Shown here in pieces: positions 27,120 through 35,798 of a stretch of 64,000 nucleotides of DNA (its first letter is position 1; each line of letters opens with the position of its first letter). Location of the stretch: NCBI GenBank assembly GCA_026400355.1, contig JAPLPE010000013.1:186001-250000 (forward strand). Direction: 5' to 3'. A program made the translations under genes and the position numbers. This stretch comes from Rhodobacterales bacterium. GTDB lineage: Bacteria; Pseudomonadota; Alphaproteobacteria; Rhodobacterales; Rhodobacteraceae. The notes beneath the pieces are model-generated. The model did not search any database, was not told the origin of the DNA, and worked only from the letters and a program-made list of their open reading frames with translations.

Positions 27120-27995
27120 ATGTGCGCTGACCCCGATACCCTGTCCAGTTTCTGGTGGATGACGTGCTACCTGACCACAGGCAAGCATCTCGGGCTCTAT
27201 TGGGCTTTCGGCACTGTCCTTCTGCTCCTCGCGATTACCGCCCCCGCAGCCCTGATGTTCGGTTTCGGCGGCGCAATGGCCGCACGGTCAAACTTCCTGC
27301 CGCTCCAGTGGTTCGGCAAAGCCTATATGTCGATCGTACGCGGCGTGCCCGACATTGCCTTCTTCCTCTTCTTCGTGATCGCCCTCGATCAGGCCTTCGA
27401 ATGGACCCGTCACAAGGTCCTCTGCCCCGATTGGGATCAGCCGATCCGGCAGGGCAACGATTTCGTCGTCTGTGACGCGGCCAAGCTGCCTCTGTCCACG
27501 GCTCCGCAATACATCCATGAAATCTATGGTTTCGCCCTCGCCGTATTGACCTTCGCCATCGTCTTCGGCGCATTCGCGGCCTCGGTCCTCTACGGCGGCA
27601 TGCGCGCCGTGCCGCGCGGCCAGATCGAAACCGCCGAAGCCTACGGCATGTCGCACCGTCAGTCCTTCCGGCGTATCCTTGTGCCGCAAATGTGGGTCTA
27701 TGCCCTGCCGGGCCTGTCGAACCTCTGGATGGTTCTGATCAAGGCGACCCCGCTCCTCTTCCTGCTCGGCGTGCCTGACATCGTCTATTGGGCCAAGGAA
27801 CTCGGCGGCACCAAGACTCCGCAGTTCACCTCCTTCCCGCATGGTGACTGGCGGATGTGGTATTTCCTGTTCCTGCTGGTCTTCTATCTCGCCTTCACCA
27901 AAGTCTCTGAAGTCGTTCTCGACCGCCTGATGAAGCGTCTGACCCATGGTCAGGCCACAACAGGTGGCGAAGCCCAGCGGAGGGCACAGGTGTGA
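27120..27995 (+). CDS. amino acid ABC transporter permease (HisQ type)
   Basis: A 291-residue membrane protein with about five helices. The permease signature loop is near residue 165 (AEAYGMSHRQSFRRILVPQM). It carries a longer extracytoplasmic insert between helices 2 and 3 (about residues 90-135) than the classical HisQ. It overlaps the next permease by four bases, consistent with a heterodimer. Confidence 0.92.
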   Translation: MCADPDTLSSFWWMTCYLTTGKHLGLYWAFGTVLLLLAITAPAALMFGFGGAMAARSNFLPLQWFGKAYMSIVRGVPDIAFFLFFVIALDQAFEWTRHKVLCPDWDQPIRQGNDFVVCDAAKLPLSTAPQYIHEIYGFALAVLTFAIVFGAFAASVLYGGMRAVPRGQIETAEAYGMSHRQSFRRILVPQMWVYALPGLSNLWMVLIKATPLLFLLGVPDIVYWAKELGGTKTPQFTSFPHGDWRMWYFLFLLVFYLAFTKVSEVVLDRLMKRLTHGQATTGGEAQRRAQV

Positions 27996-28798
27996 CCTGC
28001 TGGGAAACCATCAACGCCTATGCCTTCCGGGCGATCGGATTTGGCGAAAGGCAACTGCCCTCCACGGATTTCACGCTCTGCCAGCAGTTCACGCTGATCG
28101 GGTCGGGGATGATCTGGAACATCTACTTCGGCCTGATCTCGCTCTTGACAGGCTTCTTCCTCGCCACACTGCTGGCTCTGGGGAAAGGTTCCGAGAACCC
28201 CGTCATCCGCAAGCCCAGCGAATGGTTCATCTTCGTATTCCGGGGCTCGCCTCTCTTCATCCAGTTCTTTTTCGGCTACTTCCTCTTTCTCAGCCTGAAA
28301 AGCCAGTATTCCTTCTTTGACCCCTTCACCTCTGCTTGGCTTGGCGCGGCGGTCGTGCTGTTTCTTAACACCTCCGCATATTCCGCCGAAATCTTCTACG
28401 GCGCGCTGCAGGCCATCCCCCGTGGCGATGTCGATGCCGCCGATGCCTATGGCCTTGCCGGCTGGAAAAGGTTCCGCCGCATCATCTGGCCCACCTCGCT
28501 CCGCCTTGCATGGCCTGCCTATACGAACGAGGCGATCTTTCTTTTCCACTCCACCACGCTGGTCTTCTTCTCGGGCTTCCCTGCCTCACAGCAAATGGGC
28601 GACGCGCTCTACTACGCCTCCTATTTCGCGGACAAGACCTTCAACCCGTTCATCCCCTACCCGATCCTCGCGATGTATTTCATCCTGATGACCCTCACGA
28701 TCATCGGCATCTTCGGGATCGTGAACCTGCGCCTCAACCGCCACCTGCCAAACGACCGCCGCGGCCGGATGAAGTTCCGCATGCAAGTCATAAGATGA
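27992..28798 (+). CDS. amino acid ABC transporter permease (HisM type)
   Basis: A 268-residue membrane protein; permease signature DAADAYGLAGWKRFRRIIWP near residue 150 and the family's VFRGSPLFIQFFFGY. The gene pair with the upstream permease, the single ATPase and two binding proteins make a complete importer. The start GTG at 27992 overlaps the upstream stop. Confidence 0.92.
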   Translation: MTCWETINAYAFRAIGFGERQLPSTDFTLCQQFTLIGSGMIWNIYFGLISLLTGFFLATLLALGKGSENPVIRKPSEWFIFVFRGSPLFIQFFFGYFLFLSLKSQYSFFDPFTSAWLGAAVVLFLNTSAYSAEIFYGALQAIPRGDVDAADAYGLAGWKRFRRIIWPTSLRLAWPAYTNEAIFLFHSTTLVFFSGFPASQQMGDALYYASYFADKTFNPFIPYPILAMYFILMTLTIIGIFGIVNLRLNRHLPNDRRGRMKFRMQVIR

Positions 28799-28884
28799 CC
28801 TGGAAGCCACGTCACCTCTGCGCCTGACTTGCCCTTTGACGCTTCAGCGACTACGTTCTGATCATCTGTAAACTTGGTGTTCTT

Positions 28885-29598
28885 ATGAAGATTGGCATCC
28901 TGCAGACGGGCTATGCGCCAGACGCGTTGCGCCCTGCGCATGGGGATTACCCGGACCTGTTTAAAAAACTCCTGTCCGGTCATGGCTTTACCTTCCAGAC
29001 TTGGCGTATTGTGGATATGGAGTTCCCCTCCGGCCCCTTCGACGCAGACGGCTGGCTCATCACCGGCTCGCGCCACGGGGCCTATGAACCTCACCCCTTC
29101 ATTCCCCCGCTCGAAGACCTGATCCGCGCGATATGTGACGCCGATGTGCCACTGGTCGGCATATGCTTCGGCCATCAGATCATCGCGCAGGCCCTAGGCG
29201 GCAAGGTCGAGAAGTACCAGGGCGGCTGGTCCGTCGGTCGCACCGAATACGACTGGGCCGGGGCAAAGGTCGCCCTGAACGCCTGGCATCAGGATCAAGT
29301 GGTCCAGCGCCCACCGGGCGCCACCGTCTGCGCCTCGAACGAATTCTGCGAGAATGCCGCTCTGGTCTATGGCCATAGCGCCTTTACCGTCCAGGCCCAT
29401 CCGGAATTCAACAATCCCTTCGTCGTCGACATGATCGAAAAGCGCGGTCGCGGCCTTGTGCCGGACCCGCTCCTCGACGCGGCCAAGACCCGCCTCACCC
29501 AGCCGATCGACGATGCTGCGCTGGCCGACCAGATCGCCACCTTCTTCAAGACGCGCGCCATCGCGCCGCCCAAATCAAAGGAAAGAATGCGCGCATGA
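28885..29598 (+). CDS. class I glutamine amidotransferase (GuaA-N-like)
   Basis: A 237-residue stand-alone class I GATase with the nucleophile in VGICFGHQIIAQALGG and the His-Glu of the triad in FTVQAHPEF. Such proteins hydrolyse gamma-glutamyl amides. Its last four bases overlap the PuuA-like gene, so it is translationally coupled to a gamma-glutamylating enzyme. It may therefore remove the gamma-glutamyl group, as PuuD does in E. coli, although it belongs to a different sub-branch (GICFGHQ type). This role is inference from context. Confidence 0.88.
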   Translation: MKIGILQTGYAPDALRPAHGDYPDLFKKLLSGHGFTFQTWRIVDMEFPSGPFDADGWLITGSRHGAYEPHPFIPPLEDLIRAICDADVPLVGICFGHQIIAQALGGKVEKYQGGWSVGRTEYDWAGAKVALNAWHQDQVVQRPPGATVCASNEFCENAALVYGHSAFTVQAHPEFNNPFVVDMIEKRGRGLVPDPLLDAAKTRLTQPIDDAALADQIATFFKTRAIAPPKSKERMRA

Positions 29599-30953
29599 GC
29601 TCGAACTGGACCGACAAGATCCCAGCCGCCGCCCGCGCCTATCTTGACGCCAACCGGCTTGACGAGGTCGAATGCATCATCCCCGACCTGCCCGGCATTT
29701 CCCGCGGCAAGGCTGTCCCTGCTGCCAAATGGGAACGCCAGCAGTTCTTCCACCTGCCCAACTCCATCTTCTTTCAGACCATCACCGGCGAATGGGCCGA
29801 AGCGGCAGGCGATGACGGCTTCCTCGAACCCGACATGACGCTCCGCCCCGACCTTGCAACCGCCAGCGCCGCCCCCTGGGCTGCCGACGGCACGCTGCAA
29901 GTCATCCATGACGCCTTCGACCAAAAGGGCCGCCCCATCGAATGCGCCCCCCGCAACGTGCTCAAACGCGTGGTCGATCTCTTCAAGGCCGAAGGCTGGA
30001 CCCCCGTTGTGGCACCCGAGATGGAATTCTACCTCGTCGCCCGCCATGCCGACCCCGCCAAGCCGATCGAACCCATGCTCGGCCGCACCGGCCGGCCGGC
30101 CGCAGCGCGTCAGGCCTATTCGATGAGCGCGGTTGACGATTACGGCCCCGTCATCGACGACATCTACGAATTCGCCGAGATTCAAGGGATCGAGATCGAC
30201 GGCATCACCCAGGAAGGCGGCGCAGGTCAGCTTGAAATCAACCTCCGCCACGGAGACCCGGTCAAGCTTGCCGACGAAGTCTTCTACTTCAAGCGTCTCA
30301 TTCGTGAAGCAGCCCTCAAGCACGACTGCTTTGCCACCTTCATGGCCAAACCCATCGAAGGCGAACCGGGTTCCGCCATGCATATCCACCACTCCGTGAC
30401 GGACGAAAAGGGGCGCAACCTCTTCAACGGCCCGCAGGGCGGCGAAACCGATGCCTTCTTCCACTTCATCGGCGGCCTGCAGGAACATATGCCGAGCGTC
30501 ATCGCCGTGATCGCGCCCTATGTGAACTCCTACCGCCGCTATGTCCGCAACTACGCCGCGCCCATCAACCTCGAATGGGGCCGCGACAACCGCACCACGG
30601 GCCTGCGCGTTCCGATCAGCGATCCCTCGGCCCGCCGTATCGAAAACCGTCTCGCCGGGATGGACTGCAACCCATACCTCTGCATCGCGGCCTCGCTCGC
30701 CTGCGGCTATTTGGGGATGAAGAACGAAATCTGGCCCGACAAGCGCTTCGAAGGCGACGCCTACAAGGCGAAAGAAGCGATACCGCAGGGCCTTCGTCAG
30801 GCGCTCGACCTTTTCGACGCCGCCAAGGAAATCCACGAGGTCCTGGGCCCAGATTTCGCCCGCGTCTATTCCATCGTGAAGCGGACCGAGAACGACGAAT
30901 TCCTGCAGGTCATCAGCCCGTGGGAACGTGAGCATCTTCTGCTGAACGTATGA
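29595..30953 (+). CDS. puuA: glutamine synthetase-like gamma-glutamylamine ligase (PuuA type)
   Basis: A 452-residue member of the glutamine synthetase superfamily. The metal-site Glu (PEMEFYLV), the glycine-rich EINLRHGD region, SAMHIHHS with the catalytic His pair, and the nucleotide and substrate loop VRNYAAPINLEWGRDNR are in place. The start (ARAYLDANRLDEVECIIPDLPGI) fits the GlnT/PuuA class that attaches glutamate to amines rather than ammonia. Overlaps on both sides (GATase and PuuB-like) make the operon tight. Putrescine is the likely substrate, but other amines such as ethanolamine or isopropylamine are possible. Confidence 0.88.
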   Translation: MSSNWTDKIPAAARAYLDANRLDEVECIIPDLPGISRGKAVPAAKWERQQFFHLPNSIFFQTITGEWAEAAGDDGFLEPDMTLRPDLATASAAPWAADGTLQVIHDAFDQKGRPIECAPRNVLKRVVDLFKAEGWTPVVAPEMEFYLVARHADPAKPIEPMLGRTGRPAAARQAYSMSAVDDYGPVIDDIYEFAEIQGIEIDGITQEGGAGQLEINLRHGDPVKLADEVFYFKRLIREAALKHDCFATFMAKPIEGEPGSAMHIHHSVTDEKGRNLFNGPQGGETDAFFHFIGGLQEHMPSVIAVIAPYVNSYRRYVRNYAAPINLEWGRDNRTTGLRVPISDPSARRIENRLAGMDCNPYLCIAASLACGYLGMKNEIWPDKRFEGDAYKAKEAIPQGLRQALDLFDAAKEIHEVLGPDFARVYSIVKRTENDEFLQVISPWEREHLLLNV

Positions 30954-32254
30954 ACCCGCTCTACCGCAACGATAGCCCCGGCACCTACCCCGCCAGCTGG
31001 TATGCCGCGACAGCCGTCATCGGCCCCGAACGCGCCGCCCTTGCGGGCGATGCGCGGGCCGATCTCGCCATCGTGGGGGCAGGCTTTACCGGCCTCTGGG
31101 CAGCCCTCACCGCTGCCCGCGAGGGGCTCAAGGTCATCGTGCTTGACGCCCACCGCGTGGGCTTTGGCGCCTCCGGCCGGAACGGCGGTCAGGTCCATTC
31201 CGGCTACAACATGGGCCAGCGCGACCTTGCCAGAAAGATGGGCGACGGCCCCGCTCGCGCTGTCTGGGACCTCTCGGAAGACGCCAAGACCCAAGTCCGC
31301 CATTTCTGCGCCACCCACGCGCCCGAGGCGCGCTATCTTCCCGGCATGGCTCACGGCGAATACTCGGCGTCCGAGGCCCGCGAAATCGCCGCCGAGGTCG
31401 AATGGCTGTCCAAAACCTACGGCACTGACCAGGTCACGATCCTCGACAAATCCGCCATGCAGGCCCTTGTCAAATCGCACCTCTACGAAGGCGGTTCGCT
31501 CGACATGTCCGGCGGCCACCTCCACCCGCTCCGCTACGCTCTGGCTCTCGGCCGCACGGCCGAGGCCGCAGGCGCGATCATCTATGAGCGGACCGAAGTT
31601 ACGGGCCTGACCAAAGGCACGCCCGCCCGCCTCAAAACGCCCAAGGGTACCGTGACCGCCGATCACATCATCCTCGCCGGGAACGGTTACATGCCCAACC
31701 TCGACGATCAGATCGCCGCCCGCGTCATGCCGATCAACAGCTTCATCGCTGCGACCGAACCCCTTGGCGACCGTTGGACCGACGTGCTGGCACAGGACAT
31801 CGCCGTCTCCGACAGCCGCTTTGTCGTCAACTATTACCGCATGTCCGAAGACCGCCGTTTCCTCTTTGGCGGCCGCGAAAACTATACGATTGGCTTTCCC
31901 TCCGACATTGCCGGCGCGCTCAAGACCCGCATGGAGACCCTCTTTCCCCAGATCAAGGGTGTCAGGATCGACTACGCCTGGGGCGGGACCCTTGCCGTCA
32001 CCATGACCCGCCTGCCCTACATCACCCGCACCGCCCCGAACGTGCTGTCAGGAGGCGGCTACTCTGGCCACGGCGTGGCCCTCGCCGGCATCTCGGGCCG
32101 CATCATGGCCGAAGCCGTGCTGGGCCAGGCTGGTCGTTTCGACGTGATGGCGAAACTCCCCGTCCCCTCCTTCCCCGGCGGATCAGCCCTGCGCACGCCG
32201 CTCCTGACGCTTGCCATGACATGGGCAGCCCTGCGCGACAGGCTGGGCATCTGA
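30950..32254 (+). CDS. puuB: FAD-dependent amine oxidase (PuuB type)
   Basis: A 434-residue DAO-family flavoprotein with dinucleotide motif VGAGFTGLWAALTAAREG near residue 36, FGASGRNGGQVHSGYN for flavin binding, and the C-terminal GGGYSGHGVALAGISGRIMAE. This is the PuuB/OrdL layout, oxidising gamma-glutamylputrescine to the aldehyde with release of H2O2. It overlaps the PuuA-like gene by four bases. A PuuC-type aldehyde dehydrogenase is not in this run. Confidence 0.88.
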   Translation: MNPLYRNDSPGTYPASWYAATAVIGPERAALAGDARADLAIVGAGFTGLWAALTAAREGLKVIVLDAHRVGFGASGRNGGQVHSGYNMGQRDLARKMGDGPARAVWDLSEDAKTQVRHFCATHAPEARYLPGMAHGEYSASEAREIAAEVEWLSKTYGTDQVTILDKSAMQALVKSHLYEGGSLDMSGGHLHPLRYALALGRTAEAAGAIIYERTEVTGLTKGTPARLKTPKGTVTADHIILAGNGYMPNLDDQIAARVMPINSFIAATEPLGDRWTDVLAQDIAVSDSRFVVNYYRMSEDRRFLFGGRENYTIGFPSDIAGALKTRMETLFPQIKGVRIDYAWGGTLAVTMTRLPYITRTAPNVLSGGGYSGHGVALAGISGRIMAEAVLGQAGRFDVMAKLPVPSFPGGSALRTPLLTLAMTWAALRDRLGI

Positions 32255-32263
32255 CCCGACCCG

Positions 32264-32844
32264 TCACAACACCCGCAAAGACCCTGCCAGCCAGGGAAAC
32301 TCGGCCAGCGCCGGTTGCACTGCCCGTTCCGCCAGCAGCACGCGCAACCGCCGCGCCATCTCTTACGGCATGTCGCCCAGCACCCCGCGCCGCGCCGTCA
32401 GCGAAATGACCCGCACCAGCCGCGGCAACGGCAACGGGATCACATCGACCGCAGACCGGAACCGTCCCGCCAGCTTGACCGCCAGCGGCGTCAGGATCGT
32501 CCAGCCCGCCCCGTCCGCGACCATCGCCATGATCGCATGATTGCTGTCCAGTTCGAACCGATGCGACAGGATCAGGTTATGCCGCGCCAGATGCGCCGCC
32601 ACCAGCCGTCCCATGGAATGCCGGGTTGTGTGCTGGATCAGCGGGATCCGCCGCAGCCGCCGCAGCGCGTCCTCGCCCGACGGCACGGCCCCCTTCGGCA
32701 CCGCCGCGACGAATGGCTCTTCCAGCAATGGATGCTCCTGCGTACCCTCAGCCTGCGCGCCGCAGCGGAAATCGACGCCTCTTCCGCAGTCGCCACAAAG
32801 ACCTAGACGCCACAAAGCGTGATCCGCCCCGCCACTGACGTCAT
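32264..32844 (-). pseudogene. LysR regulator with deleted middle
   Basis: On the minus strand a helix-turn-helix start (FVATAEEASISAAARRLRV) is preceded by an in-frame TAG. It is joined, out of frame, to the middle of a LysR effector domain (HPLLEEPFVAAVPKG). About 140 residues between are missing. The effector domain then runs on (LILSHRFELDSNHAIMAMVA) to a TAA near 32363, after which the same frame resumes (EMARRLRVLL) to 32264. Three separate lesions make it non-functional. It lies between puuB and the aminotransferase, where a local regulator would be expected. Confidence 0.85.
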
Positions 32845-33044
32845 GGCGATCGTCCCGTCCCCCGCCTGCTCCTTTGGCAAGGCTGGGGCCGTTGCCCCCC
32901 AGGGGCAAACACAGCCACCACGAACTACGCCAACCCGGCCCGAAGCAGGCCAACACCCAATTGACGGCACGTTACCGCCACAGGGGCGATTGAAAGCCAA
33001 GGGCCCTCCGACTACTGTCCGACAATCATTATTGAGGTTTCATC

Positions 33045-34412
33045 ATGCCCGACGACATTGCCAACAGCTGGGAATCCCGCGCCGACGCGCATACCTTCTA
33101 CGGCTTTACCGATTTCGCGACGATCCACGCCCGTGGCCCGGTCGTCCTCACCCATGGCAAGGGCCCCTATGTCTTTGACGTTCACGGCAAGTCATACCTG
33201 GACGCCAATTCGGGCCTCTGGAACATGGTAGCTGGCTTTGACCATCCCGGCCTGATCGCCACCGCACAGGAACAATACGCCCGCTTTCCCGGCTACCACA
33301 CCTTCTTTGGCCGCCTCTCCGACCAGACAGTCATGCTCTCGGAAAAGCTCGTCGAAGTCTCGCCTTTCGAAGACGGCAAGGTGTTCTACACCAACTCTGG
33401 CTCCGAAGCGAATGACACGATGGTCAAGATGCTCTGGCTCATCTGGGCCATGGAAGGCCAGCCGCAGCGTCGCAAGATCCTGACCCGCGTAAACGCCTAC
33501 CACGGCATGACCGCCGTTGCGGCCTCCATGACGGGCAAACCCTATGTCCGCGCATTCGGCCTGCCCCTGCCCGGCTTCCTCCACCTCTCCTGCCCGCACT
33601 ATTGGCGCAACGGGGCCGAGGGCGAAACCGAAGCCCAGTTCACCGCCCGCATGGCGGCTGAACTTGAGGAAACCATCGCGCGCGAAGGCGCCGACACCAT
33701 CGCCGGTTTCTTTGCCGAACCCGTCATGGGTGCAGGCGGCGTGATCGTCCCCTCCGACGGCTATTTCCAGGCCATCGTGCCGATCCTGCGCAAGCACGGC
33801 ATCCCCGTCATCTCGGACGAGGTCATCTGCGGATTTGGTCGCACCGGCAACACCTGGGGGTGCGAAACCTTCAACTTCATGCCCGACGCGATCATCTCGT
33901 CCAAGAACCTGACAGCAGGTTTCTTCCCCATGGGCGCCATTATCCTCGGCCCCGAGCTTTCCGACCGCCTGCAAAAGGTCTCGGAACAGACCGAAGAATT
34001 CGGCCACGGCTTCACCGCCGGCGGCCACCCCGTGGGCTGCGCCATCGCGCTCAAGGCCATTGATGTCGTGATGAACGAAGGCCTGGCCGACAACGTGCGG
34101 AAGCTGACCCCGAAATTCCAGGCCGGTCTCAAGAAACTCGCCCAGAACCGCAACATCGGGGAATGGCGCGGCGTTGGCCTCATGGCCGCACTCGAGGCCG
34201 TGTCGGACAAAGCCACCAAACGCCCCTTCGACGGCCATCTCAACGTCTCTGACCGGATCGCTAACGCCTGCACCGATCAGGGCCTGATCTGCCGCCCGCT
34301 TGGCCAGTCCATCGTTCTGGCCCCGCCGTTCATCATGACTGACGACCAGATGGACGAGATGTTCACGAAGCTGGAAACCGCGCTGAACGGCGTCTTTGCA
34401 GAAGTGGCTTGA
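33045..34412 (+). CDS. class III aminotransferase (omega-amine / putrescine type)
   Basis: A 455-residue PLP enzyme. Marks are YTNSGSEANDTMVKM, the cofactor Asp in ISDEVICGFGRTG and the Schiff-base lysine in SSKNLTAGFFPMGA. Length and the start (FYGFTDFATIHARGP) resemble SpuC-like putrescine-pyruvate transaminases and beta-alanine/taurine types. Given the PuuA and PuuB-like genes upstream it most likely transaminates a diamine, GABA or a related amino acid. The remnant LysR gene lies in the gap before it. Confidence 0.9.
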   Translation: MPDDIANSWESRADAHTFYGFTDFATIHARGPVVLTHGKGPYVFDVHGKSYLDANSGLWNMVAGFDHPGLIATAQEQYARFPGYHTFFGRLSDQTVMLSEKLVEVSPFEDGKVFYTNSGSEANDTMVKMLWLIWAMEGQPQRRKILTRVNAYHGMTAVAASMTGKPYVRAFGLPLPGFLHLSCPHYWRNGAEGETEAQFTARMAAELEETIAREGADTIAGFFAEPVMGAGGVIVPSDGYFQAIVPILRKHGIPVISDEVICGFGRTGNTWGCETFNFMPDAIISSKNLTAGFFPMGAIILGPELSDRLQKVSEQTEEFGHGFTAGGHPVGCAIALKAIDVVMNEGLADNVRKLTPKFQAGLKKLAQNRNIGEWRGVGLMAALEAVSDKATKRPFDGHLNVSDRIANACTDQGLICRPLGQSIVLAPPFIMTDDQMDEMFTKLETALNGVFAEVA

Positions 34413-34519
34413 CCACCAGCATCAGCGAGGTCACCCGTCGGACCAACGAGCGTCCTCGCTCCCCCACCAGCCACCGCCAGCGAGATCGCCCGCAGGGCGG
34501 CCCAGTGCGCCTTGAACCC

Positions 34520-35065
34520 CTATTTCCCCATCCGCGACAGCTTTGACTGCAACTCCGCCAGCTGCTTCTTGATGTCATCCAGGTCATCATCCGACTCTCG
34601 GGACGGCCCCGAAGACCCGCCCATCGGCATCAGCCCCCCGGTCATCGCCTTGAAGAACGCTTCCTGCTGCGCCCGCATCGCATCGAATCCCGGCAGTTTC
34701 GCCATCGGATTTACCTTGGTCATGTTGTCCATCATCTTGGACTGACCCTCGCGCAGCATCTCGAAACTGGCGGCCAGAAACTGCGGCACGACCGACGCCG
34801 CCTGGCTGGTATAGCTGCGCACCAGATCGGTCAGCACGTCCACGGGCAGGACATTCTCCCCCCGGCTTTCATGTTCCGCAATGATCTGAAGAAGGTACTG
34901 CCGCGTCAGATCATCGCCTGATTTGAGGTCCACGATCTGCACCTCGCGCCCTTCCCGGATAAAGGCCGCAATATCCTCCAGCGTCACGTAATCGCTGGTC
35001 TCGGTGTTATACAGGCGACGGCTCGCGTAGCGTTTGATCAGCAGGGGTTTACCCGTATCAGCCAC
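34520..35065 (-). CDS. phaR: polyhydroxyalkanoate synthesis repressor PhaR
   Basis: About 181 residues. The N-terminal DNA-binding region is classic PhaR (LIKRYASRRLYNTETSDYVTLEDI), followed by the PHB accumulation region (SGDDLTRQYLLQIIAEHES). GTG at 35065 is chosen because GGAGG sits 7 bases upstream, whereas the longer frame's ATG has no such site. PhaR binds both DNA at phasin genes and PHB polymer, so the repressor is removed when polymer forms. It is third in phaC-phaP-phaR. Confidence 0.94.
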   Translation of the reverse strand: MADTGKPLLIKRYASRRLYNTETSDYVTLEDIAAFIREGREVQIVDLKSGDDLTRQYLLQIIAEHESRGENVLPVDVLTDLVRSYTSQAASVVPQFLAASFEMLREGQSKMMDNMTKVNPMAKLPGFDAMRAQQEAFFKAMTGGLMPMGGSSGPSRESDDDLDDIKKQLAELQSKLSRMGK

Positions 35066-35118
35066 GTCAGATCCTCCACGCATGTTGCCTTGCAGCCAAG
35101 CCTACGCCGCAGTTGCAC

Positions 35119-35152
35119 AAAAAGAAAGGGCGAGCTGCGCAGCAGCCCGCCC
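35119..35152 (-). terminator. terminator after phaP
   Basis: A hairpin (GGGCG...GCTGC paired with GCAGC...CGCCC) is followed on the minus strand by CTTTCTTTTT. It lies 53 bases past the phaP stop, between phaP and phaR, so the abundant phasin transcript probably ends here and phaR is read at a lower level. Confidence 0.8.
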
Positions 35153-35204
35153 GGAAGAATACCGTCTGACAGGGAGGGGTCAGACGGGTCGTATCTGGTG
35201 CCGA

Positions 35205-35660
35205 TCAGGCAGCGGCAGCGGTCGCCTTCTTGGCGGCAGCGGTCACTTCAGCAGTAGCCTTCTTGGTTGCTTCGGTCACATCCGCCGAGACTTCTTTGCC
35301 AGCGGCCAGCATCAGCTCAAGTGTTTCGGCCTGCATCTTCTTGGCGATTTCCGCAAAGGCGGCCATGTGTTCGGCAGCAGCTTCAGCTGTGGCCGAGAAG
35401 AAGTCAGTCATCGACTTGGCATAGTCAGCGGGTTCCGCCTTCGCCTTTGTCATGGTTGACAGCTTGGCCAGCGTGTCCTGGGCCCACTTGGCCGACAGGT
35501 CGGTCGACTTGGTGGCGGCTTCAAGGGCGACGGCCGACATCTTTTCGGTCAGCGTGCTCTGGCTCTTGAACATGTTTTCCATCGCCTTGGTGTCAACGGG
35601 GAAGGAACCCATGACGTCCTTGAACATTGCGGTGTAATCCTGGGTCTTGGTGGCGGCCAT
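35205..35660 (-). CDS. phaP: phasin, PHB granule-associated protein
   Basis: A 151-residue, Ala/Lys-rich helical protein with the phasin pattern (YTAMFKDVMGSFPVDTKAME, later AEHMAAFAEIAKKMQ). The C-terminus is a Lys/Ala/Thr-rich tail (TAAAKKATAAAA). ATG at 35660 follows an AAAGG site. Phasins coat PHB granules and are usually the most abundant granule protein. Upstream lie two perfect PhaR operators. Confidence 0.92.
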   Translation of the reverse strand: MAATKTQDYTAMFKDVMGSFPVDTKAMENMFKSQSTLTEKMSAVALEAATKSTDLSAKWAQDTLAKLSTMTKAKAEPADYAKSMTDFFSATAEAAAEHMAAFAEIAKKMQAETLELMLAAGKEVSADVTEATKKATAEVTAAAKKATAAAA

Positions 35661-35723
35661 GATGATAACCTTTCGGGTTGTGTGCAGGGGTCCACCCTGC
35701 TTTATTCGATGATGACAATATGC

Positions 35724-35764
35724 ATGCTGCAACGCAGCATTTCAAGTCTCCTTCTGCAACGCAG
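35724..35764 (-). promoter_or_regulatory. two PhaR operator sites upstream of phaP
   Basis: CTGC-AAC-GCAG occurs twice exactly, at 35727-35737 (embedded in a longer palindrome from 35724 to 35740) and 35754-35764, 27 bases apart. A degenerate third copy (CTGC-AAAC-GCA) starts at 35775. CTGC-N3-GCAG is the motif I recall for Rhodobacter sphaeroides PhaR. They lie 64-104 bases upstream of the phaP start, as expected for a repressed promoter. Confidence 0.85.
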
Positions 35765-35798
35765 CACAGATTTGCTGCAAACGCATCGCTTCAACGAC

